From Paraburkholderia bryophila (GTDB taxonomy: Bacteria > Pseudomonadota > Gammaproteobacteria > Burkholderiales > Burkholderiaceae), in assembly GCF_003269035.1 (NCBI RefSeq), contig NZ_QLTK01000026.1, positions 42,529 to 106,528 on the forward strand: 64,000 nucleotides of DNA, written 5' to 3'. Both the position numbers and the translations under genes were made by a program. The notes beneath the pieces are model-generated. The model had not been told where the DNA came from. It ran no database searches and saw only the letters and a list, made by a program, of their open reading frames with translations. Shown piece after piece: positions 25,536 to 34,976 of this stretch; position 1 is the first letter of the stretch, and each line of letters starts with the position of its first letter.

Positions 25536-26663
25536 TCAGGCCGGCAAGGCGTCGTAGGCGGTGGCGAGGTGGTAGGGCGTGGTCGACGGCATGTCGGCGC
25601 GCGCCACGTCGCCGGCCGCCGTTTTGCACTCGAACCAGCCTTGCGGACGCAGAAAGCGTTGCTGGAACAGCGTGATTTGCCGCGGGAGCGCGGCGCGCAG
25701 CGCCGGGTCATCGTGACTCGCGAGTGCGCGTAAATATTCCGTTTGAGCCCAGATCCGTTGAGTCGCGTCCTTGATGCCGCCGGTTTCGTCGAGCGAGGCG
25801 CACACGCCGCCTGTGTCCGCGTCCACGCCGTATTGCTGCGCAAACGCGAACGCGCGCGGCAGCGCTTCGGCAAGACCCGAACCTTCGAACAACCCGCCCG
25901 CCTGCTTGACCAGCCAGAACCACTCGAACTGGTGACCGGGTTCCAGACGGTTGTCGGCCGTGCCGATCGGCAATTCGGCGACGCAACCGGTGGGTTCGTG
26001 CACGAAGTGCCGTGCGATTGCGCCAGCGAGGCGTCGCAACGCGGCGTCGAACGCGTTGTCGCGAGTTGCTGCACGGGCGGCGAGCCAGGCTTCGGTCAGA
26101 TGCATTAGCGGATTCTGGATCGGCGTGCCCGTCACGTTCGCGAAGTCGGCGCTGAGCGCGGCATTGAACAGCTCGCCCTCAGCGGCGAAGTTCGACTGGA
26201 TCAGCGCCGACGTGCGATGCACGGCTTCCAGCGCGTCACGATTGCCGGAACGCCGGCCGAATTCCGCGCAGGCGAACACCACGAACGCGTGCGTGTACAG
26301 ATCTTTGGTCGTGTCGAGCGGTGCGCCTTGCGCGTCGACGCTGTAGAACCATCCACCGTGGCGCGTGTCCTGAAAGGTGTGCATCAGCGAGTCGAACAGC
26401 ACTTGCGCATGGGCCGCGTCGCCGGCCTGGGAGAACACGAACAACTGCCGCGCACATGCCATCGCCCGGTAGCGTTCGGCGGGCATGGGCTGGTGATGCT
26501 CGGCGCTGAGCGCTTCATAGGGCAGCTTCAGCGCGGTGTTGAAACCCGCTCCGCGCCACATGGGCAGCACCACGCTCGTGAAGTGAACGCGTAGCGCGGT
26601 GGCGAGGGCGACCGTCGAAGCGGCGGAAGGGTTCATGCTCTGCATAGTCGTTCGATTGGTCAT
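25536..26663 (-). CDS. AGE-family epimerase/isomerase
   Basis: Predicted sugar epimerase/isomerase of 375 aa, N-acylglucosamine 2-epimerase family ((alpha/alpha)6 barrel), acting on mannose/glucose-type or N-acyl sugars. Family patterns: RYRAMACARQLFVFSQAG, HGGWFYSVDAQGAPLDTTKDLYTHAFVVFACAEFG (in part) and LEPGHQFEWFWLVKQ with the catalytic His, then RIWAQTEYLRAL. The start is uncertain: ATGs at 26663, 26645 and 26636 are in frame and none has a strong ribosome site. The frame is open another 1.3 kb upstream, antisense to mgtC, which is an artefact of high GC. The substrate is not deducible from the neighbours. Confidence 0.85.
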   Translation of the reverse strand: MTNRTTMQSMNPSAASTVALATALRVHFTSVVLPMWRGAGFNTALKLPYEALSAEHHQPMPAERYRAMACARQLFVFSQAGDAAHAQVLFDSLMHTFQDTRHGGWFYSVDAQGAPLDTTKDLYTHAFVVFACAEFGRRSGNRDALEAVHRTSALIQSNFAAEGELFNAALSADFANVTGTPIQNPLMHLTEAWLAARAATRDNAFDAALRRLAGAIARHFVHEPTGCVAELPIGTADNRLEPGHQFEWFWLVKQAGGLFEGSGLAEALPRAFAFAQQYGVDADTGGVCASLDETGGIKDATQRIWAQTEYLRALASHDDPALRAALPRQITLFQQRFLRPQGWFECKTAAGDVARADMPSTTPYHLATAYDALPA

Positions 26664-26942
26664 ACAGGGTGTGTCGATGCGTCGGCGGACTCCGGCCGCA
26701 GTCCGAAATGCGACGCGCGACGCGATGCGATAACGCAAGCGGTCGGCAAATCGGCGGATGAGCGCGGATGCTACCCGGTTTCCCGGTCCGCGGTTCGAAA
26801 TCGGCGTTGCGCCGGTCGACGCGCTCCGCACGACGCTGGCCGCCGCAGCGTGCGGCTTAGGATAAAGCAAACGGGTCCCGTTTGGCACTGCGGACTCAGG
26901 AGCGGAAATCGCTCCAAATAATGCGGATAAGGAGGAAAAACC

Positions 26943-27629
26943 ATGTTGGGAAATCTCGATCTCATTTTGCGTCTGGTGCTGGCCGCAGCGCTCGGCAGCG
27001 TGATCGGCTTCGAGCGCGAGCGGCTTTCGTGGGCGGCCGGGCTGCGCACGCACATGCTGGTTTGCGTCGGGTCGACGCTCATCATGATCGTGTCGGCCTA
27101 TGGTTTTTCCGAAGTGCTCACCGGCGACCACGTCGTGCTCGACCCGTCGCGGATGGCGGCGCAGGTGGTGTCGGGCATCGGCTTTCTCGGCGCGGGCTCG
27201 ATCCTGTTGCGCGGCGAGATCGTGCGCGGATTGACCACGGCGGCAAGCTTGTGGTCGGTCGCGGCGATCGGGCTGGCGGTCGGTGGCGGGCTGTACACAG
27301 CGTCGATCGCGGCGACCATCATCATTCTGATCATCCTCGCGGGCATCAAGCCGCTCGAGCGTCGTTTCATCACGGTCAAACAACGGCGCCAACTGACGAT
27401 GATCGTCGAGCGCGGCACCATGACGTTTCATTCGCTGCACGATGAACTGGGCGCCGCAAGCCCGCGCGTCAAGCAGTTCGTGATGCAGCAAAGCGACGAC
27501 GCGCCCGAGTGCGACGAGGTCATGATCACGCTGCATCGGGTGTCGAATGTGGAATACGAGGCGATCTGCGCACGCTTGCGTCAACTGCACGGCGTCAAGC
27601 AGTTCCGGCAGGACGAGGCGTCGTCCTAA
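26943..27629 (+). CDS. MgtC/SapB-family membrane protein
   Basis: Inner-membrane protein of 228 aa. The first two thirds carry about five hydrophobic segments, with the family motif GFERERLSWAAGLRTHMLVCVG (residues 21 onward, shown in part) and GIGFLGAGSILLRGEIVRGLTTAASLW region typical of MgtC N-terminal domains. The C-terminal part (from about 140) is a soluble ACT-like domain. MgtC proteins inhibit F1Fo ATP synthase and affect adaptation to low magnesium and intracellular growth. The ribosome site AGGAGG lies 9 bases before the ATG. A short dyad AAACGGGTCCCGTTT is at 26869-26883 in the 279-bp upstream gap; its role is unknown. Confidence 0.88.
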   Translation: MLGNLDLILRLVLAAALGSVIGFERERLSWAAGLRTHMLVCVGSTLIMIVSAYGFSEVLTGDHVVLDPSRMAAQVVSGIGFLGAGSILLRGEIVRGLTTAASLWSVAAIGLAVGGGLYTASIAATIIILIILAGIKPLERRFITVKQRRQLTMIVERGTMTFHSLHDELGAASPRVKQFVMQQSDDAPECDEVMITLHRVSNVEYEAICARLRQLHGVKQFRQDEASS

Positions 27630-27761
27630 AAAGCCGAAAATCGTCGGCGAATGGCTTCGGCAGGGGCGGGCGGCCATGCGACAATGCGGTCTCAAAAATT
27701 CCAACGGCATTGACGAGCGGTGCTCGGCGCCCGCTTTCCGGCGACGACCGCTTTTTTCTCT

Positions 27762-29423
<1,662 letters not shown>

Positions 29424-29440
29424 CACCGAGACTGACCGAA

Positions 29441-29469
29441 CGCCGCGCCAACGATCCACTGGCGCGGCG
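29441..29469 (+). terminator. Hairpin after the Gly-Thr repeat gene
   Basis: A 10-bp perfect GC-rich stem (29441-29450 with 29460-29469) with a 9-base loop lies 17 bp after the stop codon. There is no real T run, so it may be a weak or Rho-assisted terminator. Confidence 0.5.
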
Positions 29470-29543
29470 CGAGTCGTTTCGACAGCCGCTCTGGCTGCGC
29501 GGCTTATCGTCTTTTGCCCCCAAATCTCAAAAAAAGGGACGTT

Positions 29544-29566
29544 GTCATGATGCGACGCATCATGAC
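29544..29566. promoter_or_regulatory. Perfect 9-bp inverted repeat upstream of the 52-aa gene
   Basis: GTCATGATG (29544-29552) and CATCATGAC (29558-29566) are separated by 5 bp, with no T run after it. It could be a protein-binding site or a transcript hairpin. Its function is unknown. Confidence 0.4.
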
Positions 29567-29620
29567 GATCAAGCCTGTGACAACGCACCACATCCGAAAA
29601 ATGTTGCATCGCACTAGATT

Positions 29621-29669
29621 TTGACTAGGGAAAACCCTATAATCATTTTTAAGGGAAAACCCTAGTCAA
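29621..29669 (+). promoter_or_regulatory. Symmetric double operator over the promoter of the 52-aa gene
   Basis: A 49-bp element is bounded by the 10-bp inverted repeat TTGACTAGGG (29621-29630) and CCCTAGTCAA (29660-29669). Inside, GGGAAAACCCTA occurs twice as a direct repeat (starting 29628 and 29653), each copy being a GGGAAAACCC pseudo-dyad. A perfect -10 TATAAT lies at 29638-29643 between the two. The best-placed -35 (29615-29620) is poor, so transcription probably depends on, or is blocked by, a protein bound here. Confidence 0.65.
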
Positions 29670-29693
29670 TGCAGTCATCAACCGGGAGTCGCC

Positions 29694-29852
29694 ATGAGCT
29701 TCATTTTTGCTTTGTTCCAAAAGGTCAGCGACCTCTTTGCGTCGCCCCATCTGCCGCTGGATTCGGACTACTCGTACGAAGCGCGCAGCCGCGAAGCGGA
29801 CCGCGTGCGCCGTGCGCAGTCCACGTTGTTCGGCGTCAAGTTGAGCGACTAA
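29694..29852 (+). CDS. Unrecognised 52-aa small protein
   Basis: Short gene with a clear GGGAG ribosome site 7 bases before ATG 29694. The N-terminus is hydrophobic/amphipathic (MSFIFALFQKVSDLFASP), followed by a charged Arg/Glu/Asp helix (YEARSREADRVRRAQST) and the end GVKLSD. That plan suggests a peripheral membrane or protein-binding small protein. It looks like the short conserved stress-type proteins common in this family of bacteria, but no named family is claimed. Support comes from the strong promoter element directly upstream and the terminator downstream. Confidence 0.75.
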   Translation: MSFIFALFQKVSDLFASPHLPLDSDYSYEARSREADRVRRAQSTLFGVKLSD

Positions 29853-29925
29853 AAGAACCAGGTCGTATCAGCCTGAGCGCGGATTACCGCGGGGCGCGCA
29901 CTTCGAGAGTGCGCAGTATCTTTAG

Positions 29926-29966
29926 AGCCACTGTTCGCGAAACGCGTACCGTGGCTTTTGTTTTTG
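29926..29966 (+). terminator. Terminator of the 52-aa gene
   Basis: A 6-bp stem AGCCAC/GTGGCT (29926-29931, 29951-29956), with a GC-rich loop that can pair further, is followed by TTTTGTTTTT. Confidence 0.8.
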
Positions 29967-30236
29967 GGGCGTCGCCCTAGCGGCTTACCCGCATCACCGA
30001 ATATTTCCGCCCCGAAATGAATGTAACGGGGGCTGACAGTCTGCTGACGTGTTGCCTGCACGATTCGTCGCGCATGGCTTTGCAGGTGGGAGTTCCACGC
30101 GAAAATGCGATCCTTTCATCGGTCCCTTTCATTGAAATGTGCGCTTACAAGTCCTCACGTCTTCATGCGGTTTGCGCCGCTAAAGTTGGTCTCAAGCGTA
30201 CGGCGTCTGGTTGGAGCCTGAAACCTCAGGTCGCGA

Positions 30237-30265
30237 TTGACCGCACACGGACGCTGGCTTGATAC
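30237..30265 (+). promoter_or_regulatory. Sigma-70 promoter of the His-rich protein gene
   Basis: TTGACC (30237-30242), a 17-bp spacer and TGATAC (30260-30265) form a good match, 23 bp before the ATG of the downstream gene, which has GGGAGG as its ribosome site. Confidence 0.6.
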
Positions 30266-30287
30266 CAAACTTTGATGGGAGGTCACT

Positions 30288-30590
30288 ATGAAAACCTTTA
30301 ATAAGACATCGCGTTCGATTATTGCGACTCTGCTGGCCGGCGGCGCATTGCTGGCAGCAGGCAGCGCGTTCGCGCAGGAGCGGGTCGTGGTCGAGGGCGG
30401 CCCGGGCCCGGTGGTCTACGGTCAGCCGCACATGATGCCGGTGGGCGTGTCGATCGACATCGGCTGGCACGGCGATCGTTACTACGACGGCCATCGTTAC
30501 TGGGCTCATGACGACTGGATGCGTCATCATCCGCATGACTACGATCCGCATCACCACGACGACCATCGTCCGCCGCCCCCGCGTTATTAA
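30288..30590 (+). CDS. Secreted His/Pro-rich small protein
   Basis: 100-aa protein with a clean signal peptide (residues 1-29, ending SAFA). The mature part is short, with a Gly/Pro/Val stretch (ERVVVEGGPGPVVYG), a Tyr/His-rich middle (WHGDRYYDGHRYWAHDDW) and a C-terminal run dense in His, Asp and Pro ending PPPPRY. There are about 17 His in 71 residues, so periplasmic metal binding (nickel, copper or zinc) is possible, although the same composition is common in unassigned secreted proteins of Burkholderia relatives. It has its own promoter and terminator. Confidence 0.8.
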   Translation: MKTFNKTSRSIIATLLAGGALLAAGSAFAQERVVVEGGPGPVVYGQPHMMPVGVSIDIGWHGDRYYDGHRYWAHDDWMRHHPHDYDPHHHDDHRPPPPRY

Positions 30591-30647
30591 TGCGTAACGC
30601 GCTAACACCAGGCGAGTGACAACGCCGCCTGACGCGGCGCGACATCG

Positions 30648-30688
30648 ACAAAGCCGGTCCTTCCTCGCGGAAGACCGGCTTTGTTGCA
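30648..30688 (+). terminator. Terminator after the His-rich protein gene
   Basis: A 12-bp perfect stem (30648-30659 with 30673-30684) with a 13-base loop and a short T-rich end (TTTGTT). Confidence 0.8.
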
Positions 30689-30771
30689 TTCGGGCCGGCG
30701 AATACACGCGCTGCGCTATGCTTCAAAGCTTTCATCGACGGTAGCGGGAGAGCGGCGTGGAGAAGGACGTG

Positions 30772-31683
30772 ATGAAGGCAGTGATTGGCGTAGTCGGCAC
30801 GGGATTGATGGGCGTCGGCATTGCGACGCAAAGCGCGTTGCATGGGCACAGGACGATCGTTCACGACGTCGACCCGGCGCGTCTCGCGAGTGTGGCGCCC
30901 AAAGCGGAAGCGGTGCTCGACGAACTGATCGACGCCGGCCGCATCGACCAAGCCGCTAAACAGGCGGCGCTCGGGCGCATCGAAACGCATGCGCAACTTG
31001 ACGTGATGGCGTCGGCGCAATTCGTGATCGAGGCCATTCCCGAAGTGCTCGAACTGAAGCATCGGCTATACGCGGCGCTGGCTCCTTTGCTCGCCGGCGA
31101 CGCGATTCTCGCGAGCAACACCAGCGGCTTTCCGCCCGATCAACTGGTCGCGCCGTTGCGGGCGAAGGAGCGCTTTCTGATCGCGCATTTCTGGAATCCG
31201 CCGCACATGATCCCGCTGGTCGAAGTCGTGCCGGGCACCGCGACTGCGCCGGACGTGACGCAACAGACCGCCGCGTTGATGAGCGCGATCGGCATGGAGC
31301 CCGTGGTGCTCGCGAAGGCGATTCCGGGTTTCGTCGGTAATCGCTTGCAGTTTGCGGTGCTGCGCGAGGCGTTGAATATCGTCCGTTCAGGCGCAGCCAC
31401 GGCGGATGTGGTCGACCGCGTGATGAAGGCGTCGCTCGGCCGGCGGTGGGGAATCGTCGGACCGCTGGAGGGGGCGGACATGGGCGGGCTCGACACCTTC
31501 CTCGATATCGCCACGCATCTGATGCCGGAGCTGGCCAAAGACGAAGACGTGCTGGATCTGCTGCGACAACAGGTCGACGCCGGGCGAGTCGGTGTGCGCA
31601 GCGGCGCGGGGTTTTATGAGTGGGACGAGGCGCATTTAGCGCAGGTTAAGGCGGGGCGGAAGGGGTTGATTAGCCGCGGCTAG
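30772..31683 (+). CDS. 3-hydroxyacyl-CoA dehydrogenase family protein
   Basis: NAD-dependent dehydrogenase of about 303 aa. The N-terminal Rossmann motif is GVVGTGLMGVGIA (residues 5-17); the ADP-ribose-binding acidic region VHDVDPARL follows. HFWNPPHMIPLVEVVPG carries the catalytic His of the 3-hydroxyacyl-CoA dehydrogenase family, and KAIPGFVGNRLQFAVLREAL the usual junction to the helical C-terminal domain. ATG 30772 is used; GTG 30757 with GGGAG upstream is an equally good start giving five more residues. It is a single-domain form (no hydratase fusion), as in hbd or L-carnitine/gulonate dehydrogenase relatives; the substrate is not determined. Confidence 0.88.
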   Translation: MKAVIGVVGTGLMGVGIATQSALHGHRTIVHDVDPARLASVAPKAEAVLDELIDAGRIDQAAKQAALGRIETHAQLDVMASAQFVIEAIPEVLELKHRLYAALAPLLAGDAILASNTSGFPPDQLVAPLRAKERFLIAHFWNPPHMIPLVEVVPGTATAPDVTQQTAALMSAIGMEPVVLAKAIPGFVGNRLQFAVLREALNIVRSGAATADVVDRVMKASLGRRWGIVGPLEGADMGGLDTFLDIATHLMPELAKDEDVLDLLRQQVDAGRVGVRSGAGFYEWDEAHLAQVKAGRKGLISRG

Positions 31684-31833
31684 TGTCGCGGTAAATGGCC
31701 GGCGGGTGCGTGGCGTCGCGAACGACGTAACGGACCTCAATGGAAATTTGACTGCGGTGGAAGCCCGGTATGGCGTCTCGTTTCCGCTCTCCGATTGCAA
31801 GGTTGGCAATCGATGGTGGAACAAGCTTCGCCA

Positions 31834-33174
31834 CTACCGAGCCCCCGCAGCCCGCAACCTGTCCCGCTGTTTTTCGACCCCCTTCAGAATCGATTCCGCC
31901 AGTCCTCCCGGAAAGTCCGGGGGCACTTGCGCGTTCACCGCAGCAATCACCCCATCAGTCGCATCGACCACTTCCTCAATGATCTCCAGCGCAGCCACTT
32001 TCCCCAACCCAACTTGCCGAGCCTGCTCAACCCAATGCCGCTGTTGAATCCGGTCGATCAGATAGTGATTTGTGCTGCCACGAACCGCCATTGCCATCTT
32101 GGCCTTCTGGCGAGCAATCTGATTCCTCCCCGAACCGATGATCGGATGCGCGGAAAGAACATCGTAAAGCGGCGTGGACCGATACCGCCCGCCCGGCAAA
32201 TGAACAATGCTGAAGTTCTTCGCGTGCCCGTCGGTCGCCGCGAGTAGCCAGAACACCAATTGAGTCTTGAAGAACTGCAGCCGATCCTGATCCGCATTCT
32301 CTGAACCGAGCAAGACGTCCATGATCTCGGCGATGCCGGGACCGCCATCGGCCTGATATTTCAGATGCGACGGTCGCCCGGTAGCCTGGCACATGTCCTC
32401 CTGCGGAAGACGCACGATCCAGCGAGCGTCGCTCGATAGCCTGCGATCAAAGCGTTCGACGACGAGCGCTTTCTGATCCTCGAATGTAGCCACCTCGCAA
32501 TTCGCCACAGGCAGTCCATAAGCCGCGACGATTCTGGCGCACAACCACTCGTTCTCAATCGACGTCCGCATGTCCGCTTGCATATTCCCAACCAGCCCGA
32601 GCGGGAGCTTGAAGATATGCGTGGTCGGCGTGCTACCTGTCGGGTAGATCCATTCGCCGTCATGGCGCAGCAATGCGGTTTTCTCCTGCGCCCCGGCAAT
32701 CGATAAGCGCAGGTCCGCACCATCGTCGTATTGGCCGAGTGGGGCCGCAGCGGTTGCGTTGCGCAGAAGCTGTGCGATCTCCGGTTCGGAGAGCAGCGCG
32801 CCGGAAATGGTGTAGAGATCGGTGGGTCTTCCGTCCGCGGGAAGTAACTGGATTGCGCCGACGCAATCGCGGCCAAGCGCGACCAGCAGATCGAACGCGT
32901 TCGTGCTGCCTGTATGGTGTCGCTGAGCTAACCGCCGCCGAATGGCATCGCTATCGGGGAGCAGATTGTCGAAGAACGCGCTCACCAGGTCGCCCCGATA
33001 AGGCTGATTGCCTGGTGTGAATGGCATCGACAAGGACAGCGGGCGCCCCTGTTCGTCGCCGATCCACGTGTCGAAATAACTCAAACGCTCCCCGTCACGC
33101 GCTCTTTCCCAATAGCCGACGGGGATACCGTTCATCCAGATGTCGAGTCGTTGCGTCTGAGCGCGGCGCGCCAT
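31834..33174 (-). CDS. hipA: HipA-type serine/threonine kinase toxin
   Basis: Toxin of a type II toxin-antitoxin pair, 446 aa, full family length. HipA kinases phosphorylate glutamyl-tRNA synthetase in E. coli and cause growth arrest and persistence; the target here is not known. Motifs in order: N-terminal HipA domain, SIAGAQEKT at 158-166 with the autophosphorylated Ser158, FKLP (188-191) with the ATP-binding Lys, VERFDR (239-244), catalytic Asp315 in DGHAKNFS, and metal-binding Asp338 in LYDVLSA. All key residues are kept, so the kinase should be active. It starts 2 bp after the antitoxin stop. Base composition is lower in GC than the flanks, suggesting acquisition. Confidence 0.95.
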   Translation of the reverse strand: MARRAQTQRLDIWMNGIPVGYWERARDGERLSYFDTWIGDEQGRPLSLSMPFTPGNQPYRGDLVSAFFDNLLPDSDAIRRRLAQRHHTGSTNAFDLLVALGRDCVGAIQLLPADGRPTDLYTISGALLSEPEIAQLLRNATAAAPLGQYDDGADLRLSIAGAQEKTALLRHDGEWIYPTGSTPTTHIFKLPLGLVGNMQADMRTSIENEWLCARIVAAYGLPVANCEVATFEDQKALVVERFDRRLSSDARWIVRLPQEDMCQATGRPSHLKYQADGGPGIAEIMDVLLGSENADQDRLQFFKTQLVFWLLAATDGHAKNFSIVHLPGGRYRSTPLYDVLSAHPIIGSGRNQIARQKAKMAMAVRGSTNHYLIDRIQQRHWVEQARQVGLGKVAALEIIEEVVDATDGVIAAVNAQVPPDFPGGLAESILKGVEKQRDRLRAAGAR

Positions 33175-33176
33175 GA

Positions 33177-33506
33177 TTACCAGTTTTCCTTTTTCTTTTT
33201 GGCCGCGACGGGCCGGACTTTCTTGACCGCAGGGGTGGACCGTTGGCGCTTCGGCGTGACAACCGACGCAGATTCGCTACTCGTTGCAGCTAACGTTTGA
33301 CTTAGCCGCAGATCCACATTGAGCAGGCGCATGACTTTAAAAATGCGTTCAACGCTGGCCGCGGCAGGATTGGCCTCCAGTTGCGCGTAGCTTTGCTGGG
33401 TGATGCCTAACAATTCCGCGACCGCAGCTTGAGTGAGTCCCGCGGACTTGCGAAAGCCCTGCAAAATGGGCCGGAGCTGAGCTGGCGTTTTGATAGCGTA
33501 ATCCAT
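33177..33506 (-). CDS. hipB: HipB-type antitoxin, HTH regulator
   Basis: Antitoxin and autorepressor of the pair, 109 aa. An XRE-type helix-turn-helix covers about 14-70 (ILQGFRKSAGLTQAAVAELL, GITQQSYAQLEANPAAASVERI). The C-terminal tail is Lys/Arg-rich (TPKRQRSTPAVKKVRPVAAKKKKENW in part), longer and more basic than the short E. coli HipB tail, and could add non-specific DNA binding. The ATG is at 33506, 20 bp from the first of four operators. It precedes hipA, the normal antitoxin-first order. Confidence 0.93.
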   Translation of the reverse strand: MDYAIKTPAQLRPILQGFRKSAGLTQAAVAELLGITQQSYAQLEANPAAASVERIFKVMRLLNVDLRLSQTLAATSSESASVVTPKRQRSTPAVKKVRPVAAKKKKENW

Positions 33507-33525
33507 GGGATTATCTTCGGTCTCA

Positions 33526-33623
33526 TACAGTCTTTAAACTGTATCACACAAATACAGCCTTAAGGCTGTATTTGATATAAACAGTCTATAGGCTGTATTT
33601 TAATTTAACAGTAAATAGGCTGT
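33526..33623 (-). promoter_or_regulatory. Array of four hipBA operators with 27-bp spacing
   Basis: Four related dyads, core ACAG-N8-CTGT, lie at 33527-33542, 33554-33569, 33581-33596 and 33608-33623. Their centres are exactly 27 bp apart. The second is part of a 26-bp perfect palindrome (33549-33574). E. coli hipBA also uses four operators, but with a different sequence (TATCC-N8-GGATA), so the number is conserved here while the code is not. The array must overlap the hipBA promoter. Confidence 0.88.
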
Positions 33624-33734
33624 AAAAACGCTGTGCACCAGCAGGACTGCTCAGCCTCCCGCTCCCAGCAGCCTCAAACACTCTGCGGTATAACTACCCC
33701 TCCACATCCCCCGCAAAACCCCCAAGCCCACCCC

Positions 33735-34346
33735 ATGCCCCACTACTTCTACAATCCCGCCACCGGCCACGGCCTCCCGCACGACCCGTTCAAAGCCATC
33801 GTCGCGCCGCGTCTGATCGGTTGGATCGCATCACGCGACACCGAAGGCACCCTTAACCTCGCCCCCTACAGTTTCTTCGGCGCGTTCGCGAGCTTCCCGC
33901 CGATCATCGGTTTCTGCAGCGAAGGCCGCAAAGACAGCATCGCCAACATCGAAGCCACCGGCGAATTCGTCTGGAACCTCGCGACCAAGCCGCTCGCCGA
34001 GCAGATGAACCGCTCATCGGCTCCGGTCCCGCCGCATATCGACGAATTCGAACTCGCCGGCCTCACCGCCGCGCCGGGCCGCAACGTGAGCGTGCCGCAC
34101 GTCGCCGAATCGCCGGCCGCGCTCGAATGCAAGTTGCTGCAAGTGGTGCGTCTGCATACCCTCGACGGCACGCCGATGGACAACTATCTGTCGCTCGGCC
34201 AGGTGGTCGGTGTCCACATCAACGAGGCCTATCTGAAAGACGGTCTGTTCGACACGCACGCCGCGCAGCCGATCATGCGAGCGGGCTATCGCGCCGACTA
34301 CGCGGAAATCGGCGACATGTTCCAGATGTTCCGCCCGACCGCATAA
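33735..34346 (+). CDS. Flavin reductase-like FMN-binding protein
   Basis: 203-aa protein of the flavin reductase/FMN-binding split-barrel family (COG1853). Typical pattern: PRLIGWIASRDTEGTLNLAPYSFFGAFA at residues 21-48 (in part), SFPPIIGFCSEGRKDSIANIE binding the FMN phosphate, and GEFVWNLAT. Such proteins supply reduced flavin to monooxygenases or reduce quinones and nitro compounds. ATG 33735 starts the recognisable protein; the ribosome site is weak. The upstream 110 bp adjoin the hip operators. The partner enzyme, if any, is not in view. Confidence 0.85.
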   Translation: MPHYFYNPATGHGLPHDPFKAIVAPRLIGWIASRDTEGTLNLAPYSFFGAFASFPPIIGFCSEGRKDSIANIEATGEFVWNLATKPLAEQMNRSSAPVPPHIDEFELAGLTAAPGRNVSVPHVAESPAALECKLLQVVRLHTLDGTPMDNYLSLGQVVGVHINEAYLKDGLFDTHAAQPIMRAGYRADYAEIGDMFQMFRPTA

Positions 34347-34524
34347 AACCACCAAAGTGGTTCACGCAGCCCGCGCCGCGCATAACATGGAAAAACGCGG
34401 CGCTCATCCCATTGCCACGTCCCACCGCCCGAAACCCACCGCGCAAACTGGCCCGCTTGATGCTTGCAACCGACGCTCCAACGCGTCGTTTTCAACTGCC
34501 GGCTCACTCTCCAGGAGCGCGATC

Positions 34525-34965
34525 ATGTCCACCGAATTCGCCACGCAGTTCAGCCACGTCCGTCCGCAAGACACGTCCTACGAGGATCAGGGCTTGCGCG
34601 ACTTTTTTCTCTACCGCGATTTAGGCATTGCGCAGGCAACCGGCGGCAAGGTGCTCGCGCAACTCGTCAAGGCGAATCACGCACCAGAGCAAGGCACCGG
34701 CTGGCACCGTCATGAGGCCGATTTCCACATTGTGATCATGCTGAAGGGTTGGGCGCGTTTCATGTACGGCGACAAGGAGACGCTCGTCGCCGCCGGCGAT
34801 TGCGTGCATCAGGCACCGGGCATCGTCCACTATCTGTTCGATTATTCCGAGGACATGGAGTACATCGAGATCGTGTCGCCGGCCGATTTCAAATCGATCG
34901 AGGTCGACGGCCCGTGCGAGGTGCCGGCCGTCAAGCCATGGAAGAGCGTCGCGGCTGAGTCATAA
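34525..34965 (+). CDS. Cupin-domain protein
   Basis: 146-aa protein with one cupin barrel (residues about 50-125). The first cupin motif is GTGWHRHEADFHIVIMLKGWARF (in part), with the His pair and Glu that bind metal, and the second is APGIVHYLFDYSEDMEYIEI with the last His. N-terminal DTSYEDQGLRDFFLYRDLGIA is conserved in this small cupin group. ATG 34525 follows AGGAG by 9 bases. Function is not assignable beyond a probable metal-binding enzyme or sensor. Confidence 0.82.
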   Translation: MSTEFATQFSHVRPQDTSYEDQGLRDFFLYRDLGIAQATGGKVLAQLVKANHAPEQGTGWHRHEADFHIVIMLKGWARFMYGDKETLVAAGDCVHQAPGIVHYLFDYSEDMEYIEIVSPADFKSIEVDGPCEVPAVKPWKSVAAES

Positions 34966-34976
34966 ATCACGACGCT

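Larger units (their letters stand above)
29853..30287. other. Gene-free stretch between the 52-aa gene and the His-rich protein gene
   Basis: About 435 bp without a supported gene. It holds a 7-bp perfect hairpin (29896-29902 with 29908-29914), the terminator at 29926-29966 and the promoter at 30237-30265. An 81-codon frame (30017-30262) has no ribosome site and runs through the promoter of the next gene, so it is not called. Confidence 0.6.

Noticed and set aside
30017..30262. An 81-codon frame before the His-rich protein gene
   Set aside because: No ribosome site, and it runs through the -35/-10 of the downstream promoter.
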